Assembly: GCF_000233455.1 (NCBI RefSeq)
Contig: NZ_JH376430.1
Coordinates: 1-64,000, forward strand
Length of the DNA stretch: 64,000 nucleotides
Source: [Clostridium] citroniae WAL-17108
GTDB taxonomy: Bacteria > Bacillota > Clostridia > Lachnospirales > Lachnospiraceae
Reading direction: 5' to 3'
The position numbers and the translations under genes were made by a program. The first letter of the stretch is position 1, and every line of letters begins with the position of its first letter. Below, in pieces: positions 7,672 through 17,293 of this stretch. The notes under the pieces are model-generated. The model was not told the origin of the DNA. It did no database searches and was given only the letters and a program-made list of their open reading frames with translations.

Positions 7672-9812
7672 ATTCCTTTCATGGTAAGGGCGATCCTCTT
7701 CTTGGCAAGGTCCACGCTGATGATCTTCACATCCACAATGTCCCCCACGCTCACTGCCTCAAGAGGATGTTTAATATATTTGTCCGTCATCTGTGAGATA
7801 TGTACCAGACCATCCTGGTGCACACCGATATCCACAAAGGCGCCAAAATCAATTACATTTCTCACGGTTCCTTTTAACACCATCCCCGGCTTCAGATCCT
7901 TCATCTCCAGAATGTCGCTTCTGAGAATAGGCCTTGGCATCTCATCCCTGGGGTCCCTTGCGGGTTTTTCCAGTTCCCCTGCAATATCCCGCAGGGTGAT
8001 CTCGCCCACTTCCAGCCGTTCTGCCATCTTCCTGTAATCCGTAATCTTCCTGCTGATTCCCTTAAGGCCGCCCTGGTTCAGTTCTGCCAGGTCATATCCC
8101 AGTGTCTCAAGCAGCTTTTTCGCCACCTCATAGCTCTCCGGATGCACGCTGGTACCGTCCAGAGGATTCTCTCCCCCTGCGATCCTCATAAAACCTGCGC
8201 ACTGCTCAAATGCCTTGGGACCCAGCTTGGCCACCTTAAGAAGCTGCTTACGGTTCTTAAATGCACCGTTCTCCTCCCTGTAAGCCACAATATTCTTTGC
8301 CAGGGTCTTGTTAATTCCGGAAACATATTCCAGCAGGGAAGCGGACGCCGTGTTCAGGTCCACGCCCACCTTGTTCACACAGTCCTCCACAACGCCTTCC
8401 AGGGTTTCTCCCAGATGCTTCTGGTTCATATCATGCTGGTACTGTCCCACGCCAATGGATTTGGGATCGATCTTCACCAGTTCGGACAGCGGATCCTGTA
8501 AGCGCCTTGCAATGGAAACCGCACTTCTCTGTCCCACATCAAAGGCCGGAAACTCCTCTGTGGCAAGCTTGCTTGCAGAATAGACGGAAGCCCCTGCCTC
8601 ATTGACAATCACATACTGGACCTGCTCCTTGATCTCCTTTAAAAGATCCACGATGATCTGTTCCGATTCCCTGGATGCGGTTCCGTTTCCAACGGAGATC
8701 AGGGAAATGTTGTATTTTCGGATAAAATCCTTCAGGATCTTCTTGGCCTCCGCCACCTTATTCTGGGGCGCGGTGGGATAAATCACGACCGTATCCAGCA
8801 CCTTCCCCGTGCTGTCCACCACGGCCAGCTTGCAGCCTGTGCGGAACGCAGGATCCCACCCCAGGACCACACGGCCCACAATGGGAGGCTGCATGAGAAG
8901 CTGCTCCAGGTTCTTTCCAAATACCTTGATCGCCCCTTCCTCAGCACGTTCCGTCAGCTCGCTGCGGATCTCCCTTTCAATGGACGGTCCGATAAGCCTT
9001 GCGTAACTGTCAGACGCCACTTCCTTCAGCAAAGGAGTGGTATAGGGGTTGTCCCTGACAATGGTCTGCTTTTCAAGGTACATCAGGATCTGATCCTCAG
9101 GCGCAGCAATTTTCACCGTCAGGATCTTCTCATTCTCTCCCCTGTTTAATGCAAGGATTCTGTGCCCTGCGCATTTTTTCACCGGCTCTTCGTAGTTATA
9201 GTACATCTCATAGACGGACTGGGCCTTCTCATCCTTGGCCGCGGACTGGATCACTCCCTTATTCATGGTGGCATTCCTGATATAAGTGCGGTACTCCGCG
9301 TTGTCCGAAATGCGCTCGGCCAGAATATCCTTGGCCCCCTGAATGGCATCCGCTGCCGAAAGCACGCCCTTATCCTCTGAAATGTAGGCGGCAGCCACAA
9401 GTTCCAGGGGTTCCTTTGTCATCTGTAAGCTGATGGTGTCCGCCAGTGGTTCCAGGCCCTTTTCCTTTGCGATCATGGCTCTGGTACGGCGTTTTGGCTT
9501 ATAGGGCCTGTATAGATCCTCCACAGCCACCAGGGTCTGTGCTTCTTTTATCTTAAGCTCCAGCTCAGGAGTGAGCTTTTCCTGTTCGGAGATAGATGCA
9601 ATCACCTGGGCTTTCCGTTCCTCCAGGTTGCGCAGATATCTCAGCCGCTCATCCAGATTACGCAGCACCTCATCATTCAGGGAGCCGGTAACCTCCTTGC
9701 GGTACCTTGCGATAAAGGGAATGGTATTTCCTTCATCGATCAGCTTCACAGCCGCTTCTGCCTGATGGCGGCCGATATTTAGTTCTTCCGCCAGTTTCTT
9801 AATAATATCCAT
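7668..9812 (-). CDS. tex: Tex-family S1 RNA-binding protein
   Basis: A 714-aa protein of the Tex/YhgF family, nucleic-acid binding proteins related to eukaryotic Spt6. Order of domains: helical N-terminus, YqgF/RNase H-like core (from LGWDPAFRTGCKLAVVD), helix-hairpin-helix motifs (around LEYVSGINKTLAKNIVAYRE), and a C-terminal S1 domain (from PGMVLKGTVRNVIDFGAFVD). Length matches the family. First gene of the tex-tsaE-tsaB-rimI operon, with a promoter at 9848-9876. Confidence 0.94.
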   Translation of the reverse strand: MDIIKKLAEELNIGRHQAEAAVKLIDEGNTIPFIARYRKEVTGSLNDEVLRNLDERLRYLRNLEERKAQVIASISEQEKLTPELELKIKEAQTLVAVEDLYRPYKPKRRTRAMIAKEKGLEPLADTISLQMTKEPLELVAAAYISEDKGVLSAADAIQGAKDILAERISDNAEYRTYIRNATMNKGVIQSAAKDEKAQSVYEMYYNYEEPVKKCAGHRILALNRGENEKILTVKIAAPEDQILMYLEKQTIVRDNPYTTPLLKEVASDSYARLIGPSIEREIRSELTERAEEGAIKVFGKNLEQLLMQPPIVGRVVLGWDPAFRTGCKLAVVDSTGKVLDTVVIYPTAPQNKVAEAKKILKDFIRKYNISLISVGNGTASRESEQIIVDLLKEIKEQVQYVIVNEAGASVYSASKLATEEFPAFDVGQRSAVSIARRLQDPLSELVKIDPKSIGVGQYQHDMNQKHLGETLEGVVEDCVNKVGVDLNTASASLLEYVSGINKTLAKNIVAYREENGAFKNRKQLLKVAKLGPKAFEQCAGFMRIAGGENPLDGTSVHPESYEVAKKLLETLGYDLAELNQGGLKGISRKITDYRKMAERLEVGEITLRDIAGELEKPARDPRDEMPRPILRSDILEMKDLKPGMVLKGTVRNVIDFGAFVDIGVHQDGLVHISQMTDKYIKHPLEAVSVGDIVDVKIISVDLAKKRIALTMKGI

Positions 9813-9847
9813 GGATCAACCTCACATATCTGTAATCTAACTGTTTT

Positions 9848-9876
9848 ATTATAGTGCATTGGGTCTTCTTATGCAA
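9848..9876 (-). promoter_or_regulatory. Promoter of the tex operon
   Basis: Minus-strand TTGCAT (9871-9876), 17-bp spacer, consensus -10 TATAAT (9848-9853). The predicted start is about 30 nt upstream of tex. Confidence 0.8.
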
Positions 9877-9904
9877 GTTCTCTTACAATGGAATTGTCTT
9901 CATC

Positions 9905-9933
9905 TGGACAGGTGGGGCATTTCGTGATAAAAT
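9905..9933 (+). promoter_or_regulatory. Probable promoter of the small membrane protein gene at 9992
   Basis: Plus-strand TGGACA (9905-9910), 17-bp spacer, TAAAAT (9928-9933), diverging from the tex promoter. Confidence 0.55.
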
Positions 9934-9991
9934 AAGCAGGATAACAATTAGAATATGACCGTAAGAATTTACAGAAAGGCATTTGTTCAGA

Positions 9992-10444
9992 ATGATGAAT
10001 AATACTTTAAATAAGCGAAAGCCCAATGCAAATAACCAGCAGAAGAATTCAACTTCCGCTGAGCGTCTGGCTACCTGTTCCATGATTGCAGGCATCACAG
10101 GCCTGATCTGCAGCCTCTTTTATTTTCCGGCTTCCCTGATCAGCAGCAGCAATTCCTCTACCGGCCTGATCTGCGGCGTACTTGGGATCGTCTTGGCTTT
10201 CATGTCCAGGAACGCGGATGTGAGCGGTAAAAAGGATTTCAGCGCCCGGGCCATCGCGGGCCTTGTGCTGAGCGCCATTGCCATTGCCCTGACCTTTTTC
10301 TTTTTCTATCTGCTGCTCCGCTATTACGAAGTCCTCAGCGACCCTGAACTGGGACCTAAATTCAATGAGTACATCAACTACCTGCAGCAGCAGCTCAACC
10401 AGCAGATGCACTTGTCAGGCGGTTCCTCCTGGATCCATTTTTAA
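9992..10444 (+). CDS. Small membrane protein (DUF4190-like)
   Basis: About 150 aa. A polar Asn/Lys-rich N-terminus is followed by two hydrophobic segments (roughly residues 30-70 and 85-110) separated by a short charged loop with SARAIAGLVLS, and a Gln-rich C-terminal tail. This layout and the repeated GLI/GIVLA helices resemble DUF4190-type proteins of unknown function. A TTG at 9983 is an alternative start; AGAAAGG lies 3 nt from the TTG and 12 nt from this ATG, so the start is not settled. Confidence 0.7.
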   Translation: MMNNTLNKRKPNANNQQKNSTSAERLATCSMIAGITGLICSLFYFPASLISSSNSSTGLICGVLGIVLAFMSRNADVSGKKDFSARAIAGLVLSAIAIALTFFFFYLLLRYYEVLSDPELGPKFNEYINYLQQQLNQQMHLSGGSSWIHF

Positions 10445-10464
10445 GGAACCGGCAGGACAGACCG

Positions 10465-10815
10465 CTAACTCCACAGCGGCAGCAGGTCGATGCCAAAGAA
10501 TACCAGCATCACATTTTTATAGATCCAGTTTACCACCACAATCCCTGCCGCAATGTACACAAACAGCGTCTCATGCCCCAGATACCATCTGGGGTTTTTT
10601 AATGCCCTGGACAGGGCAAAGCTGATAAGTTCCACGGTGAGGACCAGCACAGCGTAAAGAATCAGGGGATGATACTGAAAACTCATCCTCAGATTCCCAT
10701 GAAGCAGCGCCCTCACCGCCCTGGTGCCTCCGCATCCCGGGCAGTATAATCCTGTTATAAGCTGAAACAGGCAGGGAAGCCCCTGCCTTGTGATCCATTG
10801 AATCAGTGTTTCCAT
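10465..10815 (-). CDS. DUF2752 family membrane protein
   Basis: A 116-aa membrane protein with the diagnostic DUF2752 motif CPGCGGTRA near residue 25, followed by hydrophobic helices. The family has unknown function. I use the internal ATG at 10815 because AGAGGAAAGGA lies just upstream and the residues before it are not typical. It is convergent with the DUF4190-like gene, which encodes another small membrane protein; the two may be functionally linked, which is inference. Confidence 0.82.
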   Translation of the reverse strand: METLIQWITRQGLPCLFQLITGLYCPGCGGTRAVRALLHGNLRMSFQYHPLILYAVLVLTVELISFALSRALKNPRWYLGHETLFVYIAAGIVVVNWIYKNVMLVFFGIDLLPLWS

Positions 10816-10891
10816 GAAGTCCTTTCCTCTAAAGCATAATCTCCGGCCGGCCCGCATTGCATCGCACTATGCGGTATTGTCCCACGCGGTA

Positions 10892-12133
10892 TTATATCAT
10901 GGCCCGGATCATCTGCTTGATTCCGTAATCAGAGCGCGCCTGCTCCGCACTGTCGTAGGCCACGGCAGCTGCCTTGAACTCGCCCTCACTCATCTCAGCA
11001 GTGAGCACAGCAAATTCATCCATGCCGTAAAGCTCCACGACCTCCACCTTGCCGAAGATGCGCTTGATATCCTCTTCCTTATTGCGGTAAGAGCCTGCTA
11101 CCCGGACAAAATAGCGGAACCTGGCAAGGTCCATGGACTCGATGGCCTGTTTTTCACTGCTCCAGCCCACGGCCAGGCTGCGCTCCAGGTTTTGGGCAGC
11201 CTCAATGATGTCCGCCACAACCGCGCTGGCTGTTGGAAGCTTTCCTGCCCCGCTTCCATAGAACATGGAGGTTCCCAGCATATTTCCCTTTACCATGATC
11301 CCGTTAAACACATCATTGACAGAATACAGGGGATTATTCTTCTGGATCATCACCGGAGTAACAAAGGCATTAACCTTGCCTCCCGCCATACGGCTGGAGC
11401 CAAAAAGCTTCACCGAGGTCCCCATCTTTTCCGCATATTTGAAATCAATATCCGTGATCCTGGTAATCCCCTCCGTATAAATATCCTCAAAGTTCACTTC
11501 CCGTCCAGTTGCCATGGCTGTCAGAATGGCAATCTTTCGGCAGGTGTCATGTCCTTCCACGTCAGCCTCCGGGTTGCGCTCCGCATATCCCAGGTTCTGC
11601 GCTTCCTTCAGGGCGTTCTCAAAGGATTCACCCTCTTTATCCATCTTGGTAAGAATAAAGTTGGTGGTTCCGTTTAAAATACCTGTAATTTCCTCGATCC
11701 GTTCCCCCATCAGACAGCGGTATAAGGGCCTTATAATGGGGATTCCTCCGCCTACACTGGCCTCAAACAGGAAATTCACGCCCTTCTCCCGTGCAACGGC
11801 CAGAAGCTCTGTGCCGTAAGCAGCCACCAGCGCCTTGTTGGAGGTGGCCACATGCTTGCCGGCCAAAAGGCAGGCTTTTACAAAAGGATAGGCGGGATTC
11901 AGACCGCCCATGGTCTCCACCACGATGTTGATCTCCTCGTCCTGTTCGATCACCTTAAAATCATGGACGATCCTGTCCGCCACCGGGCTGTCGGGAAATT
12001 CCCTCAGATCCAGGACATATTTTAACTCCACCTCCTGCCCCGCCTGCTTTGCGATCACATCCCTGTTCTGCTCCAGCACCTCTGCCACGCCGGAACCAAT
12101 GGTTCCATAACCCATAATTGCTATCTTGATCAT
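10892..12133 (-). CDS. hom: Homoserine dehydrogenase
   Basis: Oxidoreductase converting aspartate semialdehyde to homoserine, the branch point to threonine and methionine. The 413-aa protein starts with the NAD(P) fold motif GYGTIGSG (residues 8-15), has the catalytic region with GILNGTTNFILTKM and AERNPEADVEGHD, and ends in an ACT-like regulatory domain of about 75 aa. It lies about 80 nt downstream of an ACT/HTH protein gene on the same strand, a frequent pairing in clostridia. Confidence 0.96.
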   Translation of the reverse strand: MIKIAIMGYGTIGSGVAEVLEQNRDVIAKQAGQEVELKYVLDLREFPDSPVADRIVHDFKVIEQDEEINIVVETMGGLNPAYPFVKACLLAGKHVATSNKALVAAYGTELLAVAREKGVNFLFEASVGGGIPIIRPLYRCLMGERIEEITGILNGTTNFILTKMDKEGESFENALKEAQNLGYAERNPEADVEGHDTCRKIAILTAMATGREVNFEDIYTEGITRITDIDFKYAEKMGTSVKLFGSSRMAGGKVNAFVTPVMIQKNNPLYSVNDVFNGIMVKGNMLGTSMFYGSGAGKLPTASAVVADIIEAAQNLERSLAVGWSSEKQAIESMDLARFRYFVRVAGSYRNKEEDIKRIFGKVEVVELYGMDEFAVLTAEMSEGEFKAAAVAYDSAEQARSDYGIKQMIRAMI

Positions 12134-12214
12134 AATCCTTACACTCCCTGTGTTTTATTTTCCAGGTCCCTGCCCGGACGCGTCTCAAACTTCATCTTTG
12201 CCCTTAAGGCATCT

Positions 12215-12658
12215 CTATTCTCTTGCAAGTATCTTTACATAGTGGATTCCATCCAGGACCTCCAGCTCATCGATCATGCTGGACACATTGCCTGTGTTGT
12301 CCCTAACCTCCACACTGAGAGTAAGGGTCGCCACACCGTTAACCGGAATACTCTGGTGAATGGTCAGGATATTAGCCCTGTACACCGCTACCACATGAAG
12401 AAGGTCACTGAGCAGCCCCTGCTCGTCATCCATCTGCACCACCAGTGTAATGGTCTTGCCTTTGGTATTATCATAAAAGGGGAAAATATCGTCCTTATAT
12501 TTATAAAAGGAACTGCGGCTGATTCCCACCTTATCCGTTGCCTCCTGCACTGTAATGGCGCGCTCTGTTTCCAGGAGCTTTTTCGCCTCCACTACTTTTA
12601 AGAGGACCTCCGGCACTGCCTTCTGCTTTACCACAAAGTATTTGCTTTTATCTTCCAT
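12215..12658 (-). CDS. ACT-domain protein with N-terminal HTH-like segment (UPF0735/PheB-like)
   Basis: A 147-aa protein. Residues about 35-60 (TVQEATDKVGISRSSFYKY) look like a helix-turn-helix; residues about 70-145 form an ACT domain (TLVVQMDDEQGLLSDLLHVVA). Proteins of this kind are annotated as UPF0735 or PheB-like and probably sense an amino acid. Its position directly ahead of hom suggests a role in aspartate-family metabolism, but this is inference. Confidence 0.88.
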   Translation of the reverse strand: MEDKSKYFVVKQKAVPEVLLKVVEAKKLLETERAITVQEATDKVGISRSSFYKYKDDIFPFYDNTKGKTITLVVQMDDEQGLLSDLLHVVAVYRANILTIHQSIPVNGVATLTLSVEVRDNTGNVSSMIDELEVLDGIHYVKILARE

Positions 12659-12794
12659 TCTCCAATCCTTTCATAGGTCAGCATTTATGTCCGTATTAGG
12701 AATACATCTGTACTCATGAGGAAGATATTAGCATACTTTTCTTTTAAATGCAACTACTTTCCTGTATTTTCTCCCGCACAAGAAGGAGGAAATG

Positions 12795-12841
12795 TTAAAA
12801 AGCAGCCAGACAGGGCGTACACCGCTCTGACATGGCTGCTT
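12795..12841 (-). terminator. Intrinsic terminator of prfB
   Basis: Minus-strand 9-bp stem AAGCAGCCA/TGGCTGCTT (12800-12841) followed by a T run (12796-12801), about 50 nt past the prfB stop codon. Confidence 0.85.
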
Positions 12842-12892
12842 ATTATGATTCTTCTTCAACATGGGACCGCCGCCCTATTCCTGCACATGATA

Positions 12893-14030
12893 TCAGTCTT
12901 CCGGCACATCATTCTTATTCGGGCACCCCAGGCTCATCCAACGCAGGTATGCGCTGATAAAGGGATCCAGCCCTCCGTCCAGCACAGCATCTACATTGCC
13001 GCTCTCCTCCCCGGTCCGGTGATCCTTGACCATGGTATACGGCTGGAGCACATAGGAGCGGATCTGGCTTCCCCAGCCATTCTCCTTCACATCACCGCGG
13101 ATCCCGGCTGCCTTGGCCGCCTGTTCCTCCTGTTTAAGCATAAACAGCTTGGATTTCAGCATCTGCATGGCCTTATCCTTGTTCTGGAACTGGGAACGCT
13201 CATTCTGGCAGGTCACCACAGTTCCCGTGGGAAAATGGGTGATACGGATCGCAGAAGAAGTCTTGTTGATGTGCTGTCCGCCTGCGCCGCTGGAGCGGTA
13301 GGTATCAATACGGATATCATCCGGATTAATCTCTATATCAATATCCTCCTCAATGTCCGGCATGATATCGCAGGACACAAAGGATGTCTGGCGCTTGCCC
13401 GCCGCGTTAAAGGGTGAAATACGCACCAGGCGGTGCACTCCGTGTTCAGAGCGCAGATAACCATAGGCATTCTCTCCGTTGATCTGTACGGTAACGGATT
13501 TAATGCCGGCCTCGTCTCCGTCCAGGAAGTCAAGCACCTCTGTCTTAAAGCCTTTTTTCTCTGCCCACCGGCAGTACATCCGGTACAGCATGCTGCACCA
13601 GTCGCAGGACTCCGTGCCGCCCGCCCCCGCGTTCAGGCGCAGGATGGCGTTGTTGGCATCGTATTCGCCGGAGAGAAGCAGCTTCATGCGCATCTTCTCC
13701 AGGGTCTCTGCAAAATGACTGAGCATTTCCTCAATTTCAGGGATCAGGGACGCGTCATTTTCCTCATATCCCATCTGTATCATGACCTGGATATCGTCAT
13801 ACTCCTGCTCCAGTTCCCTGAATGTCTCCACTTCGTCCTTCAGATTCTTGGCTTCCCGCACCATTCTGGTGGATTTCTCAGGATTATCCCAAAATCCGGG
13901 CTCTTCCATGGATTTATCTAATTCATCGATTCGTCTGACCTTATTATCCAGGTCAAAGTGAATCCCTCACTTCCACTAATGGTTTGTCATACGTTGATAA
14001 CGTATATTTAAAATTATCTAACTCTACCAC
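12893..14030 (-). CDS. prfB: Peptide chain release factor 2 (programmed +1 frameshift)
   Basis: RF2 recognises UGA and UAA. The main frame (12893 to about 13955) has the RF2 tripeptide SPF and the catalytic GGQ (SSGAGGQHINKT). The short first frame encodes VELDNFKYTLSTYDKP and ends in VRDSL followed by an in-frame TGA at 13953-13955. The site reads AGGGATTCACTTTGAC on the minus strand: an internal Shine-Dalgarno AGGG, then CTT TGA C, aligned with the classical autoregulatory slippage site. After slipping, the frame continues DLDNKVRRIDELDKS into the main ORF. The start is taken as GTG at 14030, with weak SD GGGTGA; ATG at 14048 is an alternative. Confidence 0.95.
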
Positions 14031-14091
14031 AGCTTCACCCACTTTCATATTATTATTTGATATCTGAATCTGTATTCCTTCATTTCGGTCT

Positions 14092-16665
14092 TTATTTGAT
14101 CCTTCCGTGACACTGCTTATATTTCTTGCCGGAACCGCATGGGCACGGATCATTGGGGTAGATCTTCTGCTCGGCCCGCTTCTTTGGAGCGCTTGCCAGG
14201 GAAGTATCCTTGTTGGTGCCCGTTACCTTGGCAGCCTGCTCACGCTCTACCTTCTGCTCCACCCTGATGTGGAACAGGATACGCACCGTATCCTCCTGGA
14301 TGGATGCCATCATGGACTCGTACATCTCATAGCCCTGCATCTTGTACTCCACCACCGGATCTCTCTGGCCGTAAGCCTGAAGGCCAATGCCCTCACGCAG
14401 CGCGTCCATATCATCCAGGTGGGCCATCCACTTGTTGTCGATCACCTTTAACAGGACCACGCGCTCGATCTCACGGATCTGCTCCGGCTCCGGGAATTCA
14501 GCCTCTTTTGTTTCGTAAAGCTTAATGGCTTCTTCCTTCAGGTTATGCTTTAACTCATTCTTCTTCATGGATTTCTTCTGATCATCATTTAAAATGACCG
14601 GCTTCAGCGGAATCACCGGAAGAAGAAGGTTATTCAGTTCTTTCAGGTCCCATTTGTCCGGTGACTGATCATCGGAAATAGACATATCAACCGCATTCTC
14701 CACCGTGTCCGTGATCATCTTAAGGATCAGGTCGCGCATGTTGTCGCCGTCCAGTACCTTGCGGCGCTCAGCATAGATAACCTCACGCTGCTCATTATTC
14801 ACTTCATCGAACTTAAGCAGCTGCTCGCGGATACCAAAGTTGTTGCTCTCTATCTTCATCTGTGCTTTCTCAATTGCATTGGAAAGCATCTTGTGCTCGA
14901 TCTGCTCGCCTTCCGGTACACCCATGGCCTCAAACATGGCCATCAGCCTGTCTGATCCAAAGAGTCTTAAAAGGTCATCTTCCAGCGACAGATAGAATCT
15001 GGATTCACCGGGATCTCCCTGACGTCCGGAACGGCCGCGCAGCTGGTTGTCAATACGGCGGGACTCATGGCGCTCCGTACCGATGATCTTAAGGCCGCCC
15101 AGTTCCTTGGCTTCCTCATCCAGCTTAATATCCGTACCACGGCCCGCCATATTGGTGGCAATGGTCACGGATCCGTGGATACCGGCATCTGCTACGATCT
15201 CAGCCTCCAGTTCATGGAACTTGGCGTTCAGCACCTTATGCTGGATGCCGCGCTTGTTCAGCATCTTGCTAAGCAGCTCGGAAGTCTCAATTGCAATGGT
15301 ACCAACCAGCACCGGCTGGCCCTTTTCATACGCCTTTGCAACTTCCTCAACCACTGCTTTATATTTTTCCTTTTTGGTCTTGTATACCGCATCCTCCATA
15401 TCCTTACGGACCATAGGACGGTTGGTGGGGATGACGATAACATCCATGGCATAGATGTTACGGAACTCCTTCTCCTCGGTCTGGGCAGTACCAGTCATAC
15501 CTGACTTCTTGGTGTATTTATTAAAGAAGTTCTGGAACGTAACAGTAGCCAGTGTACGGCTCTCACGGCGCACATTCACATGCTCCTTGGCTTCGATGGC
15601 CTGGTGAAGACCGTCTGAATAGCGGCGGCCCGGCATGATACGGCCTGTAAACTCATCTACAATAAGAACTTCATCATCCTTTACAACATAGTCCTTATCA
15701 CGGAACATCAGGTTGTTGGCGCGCAGTGCCAGAATGATATTATGCTGGATCTCCAGGTTCTCGGGATCAGCCAGGTTCTCGATGTGGAAATATTCCTCCA
15801 CTTTCTTTACGCCCTGCTCGGTCAGGTTCACAACCTTATCCTTCTCATCCACAACAAAGTCGCCTGTCTCCTCGATCTCCTCGCCCATAATGGCATCAAT
15901 CTTGGAAAACTCCTTGGAAACAGTGCCGCGCTCCAGCTGGCGGGCCAGCACATCGCAGACCTCATACAGCTTGGTGGACTTGCCGCTCTGACCGGAAATG
16001 ATCAGAGGAGTCCTGGCCTCATCAATCAATACGGAGTCAACCTCATCAATGATACAGTAGTCCAGATCCCTTAAAACCAGCTGCTCCTTGTAAATGGACA
16101 TGTTGTCACGCAGATAGTCAAATCCCAGTTCATTATTGGTAACATAGGTAACATCGCAGGCATATGCCGCCCTGCGGTCCTCGCTGTTCATGTCGTTAAG
16201 CACTACGCCTACGCTCAGTCCCAGGAAACGGTGTACCTGGCCCATCCACTCGGCATCACGCTTTGCCAGGTAGTCATTGACCGTAACGATCTGCACGCCC
16301 TTGCCCTTTAACGCATTCAGATAGGCAGGACAGGTGGAAACCAGCGTCTTGCCTTCACCTGTACGCATCTCGGCAATACGGCCCTGGTGAAGAACAATAC
16401 CACCAATCAGCTGTACAGGGAAATGCTCCATATTCAGGGTTCTTCTTGCCGCTTCCCGAACAGTGGCAAATGCCTCCGGCAAAATGTCATCCAGTGTGGC
16501 TCCCTCAGCCAGCCTTTCTTTAAAGATCCTGGTCTGGTCGCGCAGTTCCTCATCTGACTTGGCCATCATGTCAGTACGCATGCTTTCAATCTTTGCCACG
16601 ATTGGCCTTATCATCTTCAGTTCTCTTTCACTGTGAGTCCCGAACACCTTTTCAATTACGTTCAT
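14092..16665 (-). CDS. secA: Preprotein translocase ATPase SecA
   Basis: Motor ATPase of Sec-dependent export, partner of SecY encoded at 46996. The 857-aa protein has Walker A GEGKT (residues 103-107), the DEVDSVLIDEARTPLIISG segment of the first nucleotide-binding domain, the GRGTDIKL motif, and a C-terminal zinc-binding tail with CPCGSGKKYKQCH. The ATG at 16665 is used, with AGGAGAG about 7 nt upstream; an upstream in-frame ATG adds 16 unconvincing residues. prfB begins about 60 nt downstream, the usual secA-prfB order. Confidence 0.97.
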   Translation of the reverse strand: MNVIEKVFGTHSERELKMIRPIVAKIESMRTDMMAKSDEELRDQTRIFKERLAEGATLDDILPEAFATVREAARRTLNMEHFPVQLIGGIVLHQGRIAEMRTGEGKTLVSTCPAYLNALKGKGVQIVTVNDYLAKRDAEWMGQVHRFLGLSVGVVLNDMNSEDRRAAYACDVTYVTNNELGFDYLRDNMSIYKEQLVLRDLDYCIIDEVDSVLIDEARTPLIISGQSGKSTKLYEVCDVLARQLERGTVSKEFSKIDAIMGEEIEETGDFVVDEKDKVVNLTEQGVKKVEEYFHIENLADPENLEIQHNIILALRANNLMFRDKDYVVKDDEVLIVDEFTGRIMPGRRYSDGLHQAIEAKEHVNVRRESRTLATVTFQNFFNKYTKKSGMTGTAQTEEKEFRNIYAMDVIVIPTNRPMVRKDMEDAVYKTKKEKYKAVVEEVAKAYEKGQPVLVGTIAIETSELLSKMLNKRGIQHKVLNAKFHELEAEIVADAGIHGSVTIATNMAGRGTDIKLDEEAKELGGLKIIGTERHESRRIDNQLRGRSGRQGDPGESRFYLSLEDDLLRLFGSDRLMAMFEAMGVPEGEQIEHKMLSNAIEKAQMKIESNNFGIREQLLKFDEVNNEQREVIYAERRKVLDGDNMRDLILKMITDTVENAVDMSISDDQSPDKWDLKELNNLLLPVIPLKPVILNDDQKKSMKKNELKHNLKEEAIKLYETKEAEFPEPEQIREIERVVLLKVIDNKWMAHLDDMDALREGIGLQAYGQRDPVVEYKMQGYEMYESMMASIQEDTVRILFHIRVEQKVEREQAAKVTGTNKDTSLASAPKKRAEQKIYPNDPCPCGSGKKYKQCHGRIK

Positions 16666-16891
16666 GGTATACTCTCCTAACTTCTTCCTTATATAATAGA
16701 AACTAATTTTCAACCAGCGCCTGTATGTGCAGCATTTGCAGGCACAGCTGTGTCCATGCCCGGTACTGCATCGCAGTACTTATATTATCTGCCCTCTGAT
16801 TCCAGTTTATTCCTTATCTTTCCACAATGCCCGCTATGGGGCTTTCCAGATAAAATACTGCAAATACTCCGCCTATGATACAATCTTACTT

Positions 16892-16920
16892 ATTGTAGCA
16901 CTTGGAAGGAATTTATTCAA
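16892..16920 (-). promoter_or_regulatory. Promoter of secA(-prfB)
   Basis: Minus-strand TTGAAT (16915-16920), 17-bp spacer, TACAAT (16892-16897). It predicts a leader of about 220 nt, which contains a perfect 7-bp hairpin GTACTGC/GCAGTAC at 16763-16780. Confidence 0.7.
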
Positions 16921-17134
16921 CGGGTTAATGAAAAATTAACATTTTGGACATAAAATCAACGGTATTACAAGGTTTTCCAGTTTCCGTGTCACTTTTCTGT
17001 GCCTCCCGGGACCGTATAACATGATATAAAATAACATGAATCTACGCGGGTGCGGTCCCATCCCATCCTCTTTTTACATACTCCTTCCCTTTGATCCCCT
17101 ATTTAATTCATTCACAAACAATTTATTATTTATC
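16921..17134. other. Gene-free intergenic region between secA and csp promoters
   Basis: Between the divergent secA and csp promoters I see no coding region or RNA gene. The composition is mixed and there is no repeat that I recognise. Confidence 0.5.
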
Positions 17135-17163
17135 TTGACAATGACTCAAAACAAGGGTATACT
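17135..17163 (+). promoter_or_regulatory. Promoter of the cold-shock gene
   Basis: Plus-strand consensus -35 TTGACA (17135-17140), 17-bp spacer, -10 TATACT (17158-17163). The predicted leader is about 120 nt long and contains the hairpin at 17193-17244. Confidence 0.85.
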
Positions 17164-17192
17164 GAATTTATATTTTTTATAAGATTCTGATT

Positions 17193-17251
17193 TCACATGT
17201 TTTTGTAAGTCATTATTCCTATGATGGTTTACAAAAATATGTGATTTTTTT
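17193..17251 (+). promoter_or_regulatory. Terminator-like hairpin in the csp leader
   Basis: A 16-bp stem with one internal mismatch (arms 17193-17208 and 17229-17244, TCACATGTTTTTGTAA and its complement) is immediately followed by seven T. It lies between the csp promoter and the csp start codon, so it could be an attenuator, a temperature-sensitive leader structure, or the end of a short RNA. Confidence 0.65.
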
Positions 17252-17293
17252 ATTTTATCAAAAGGTATAATAAAATATCAGGAGGTATCTTTC

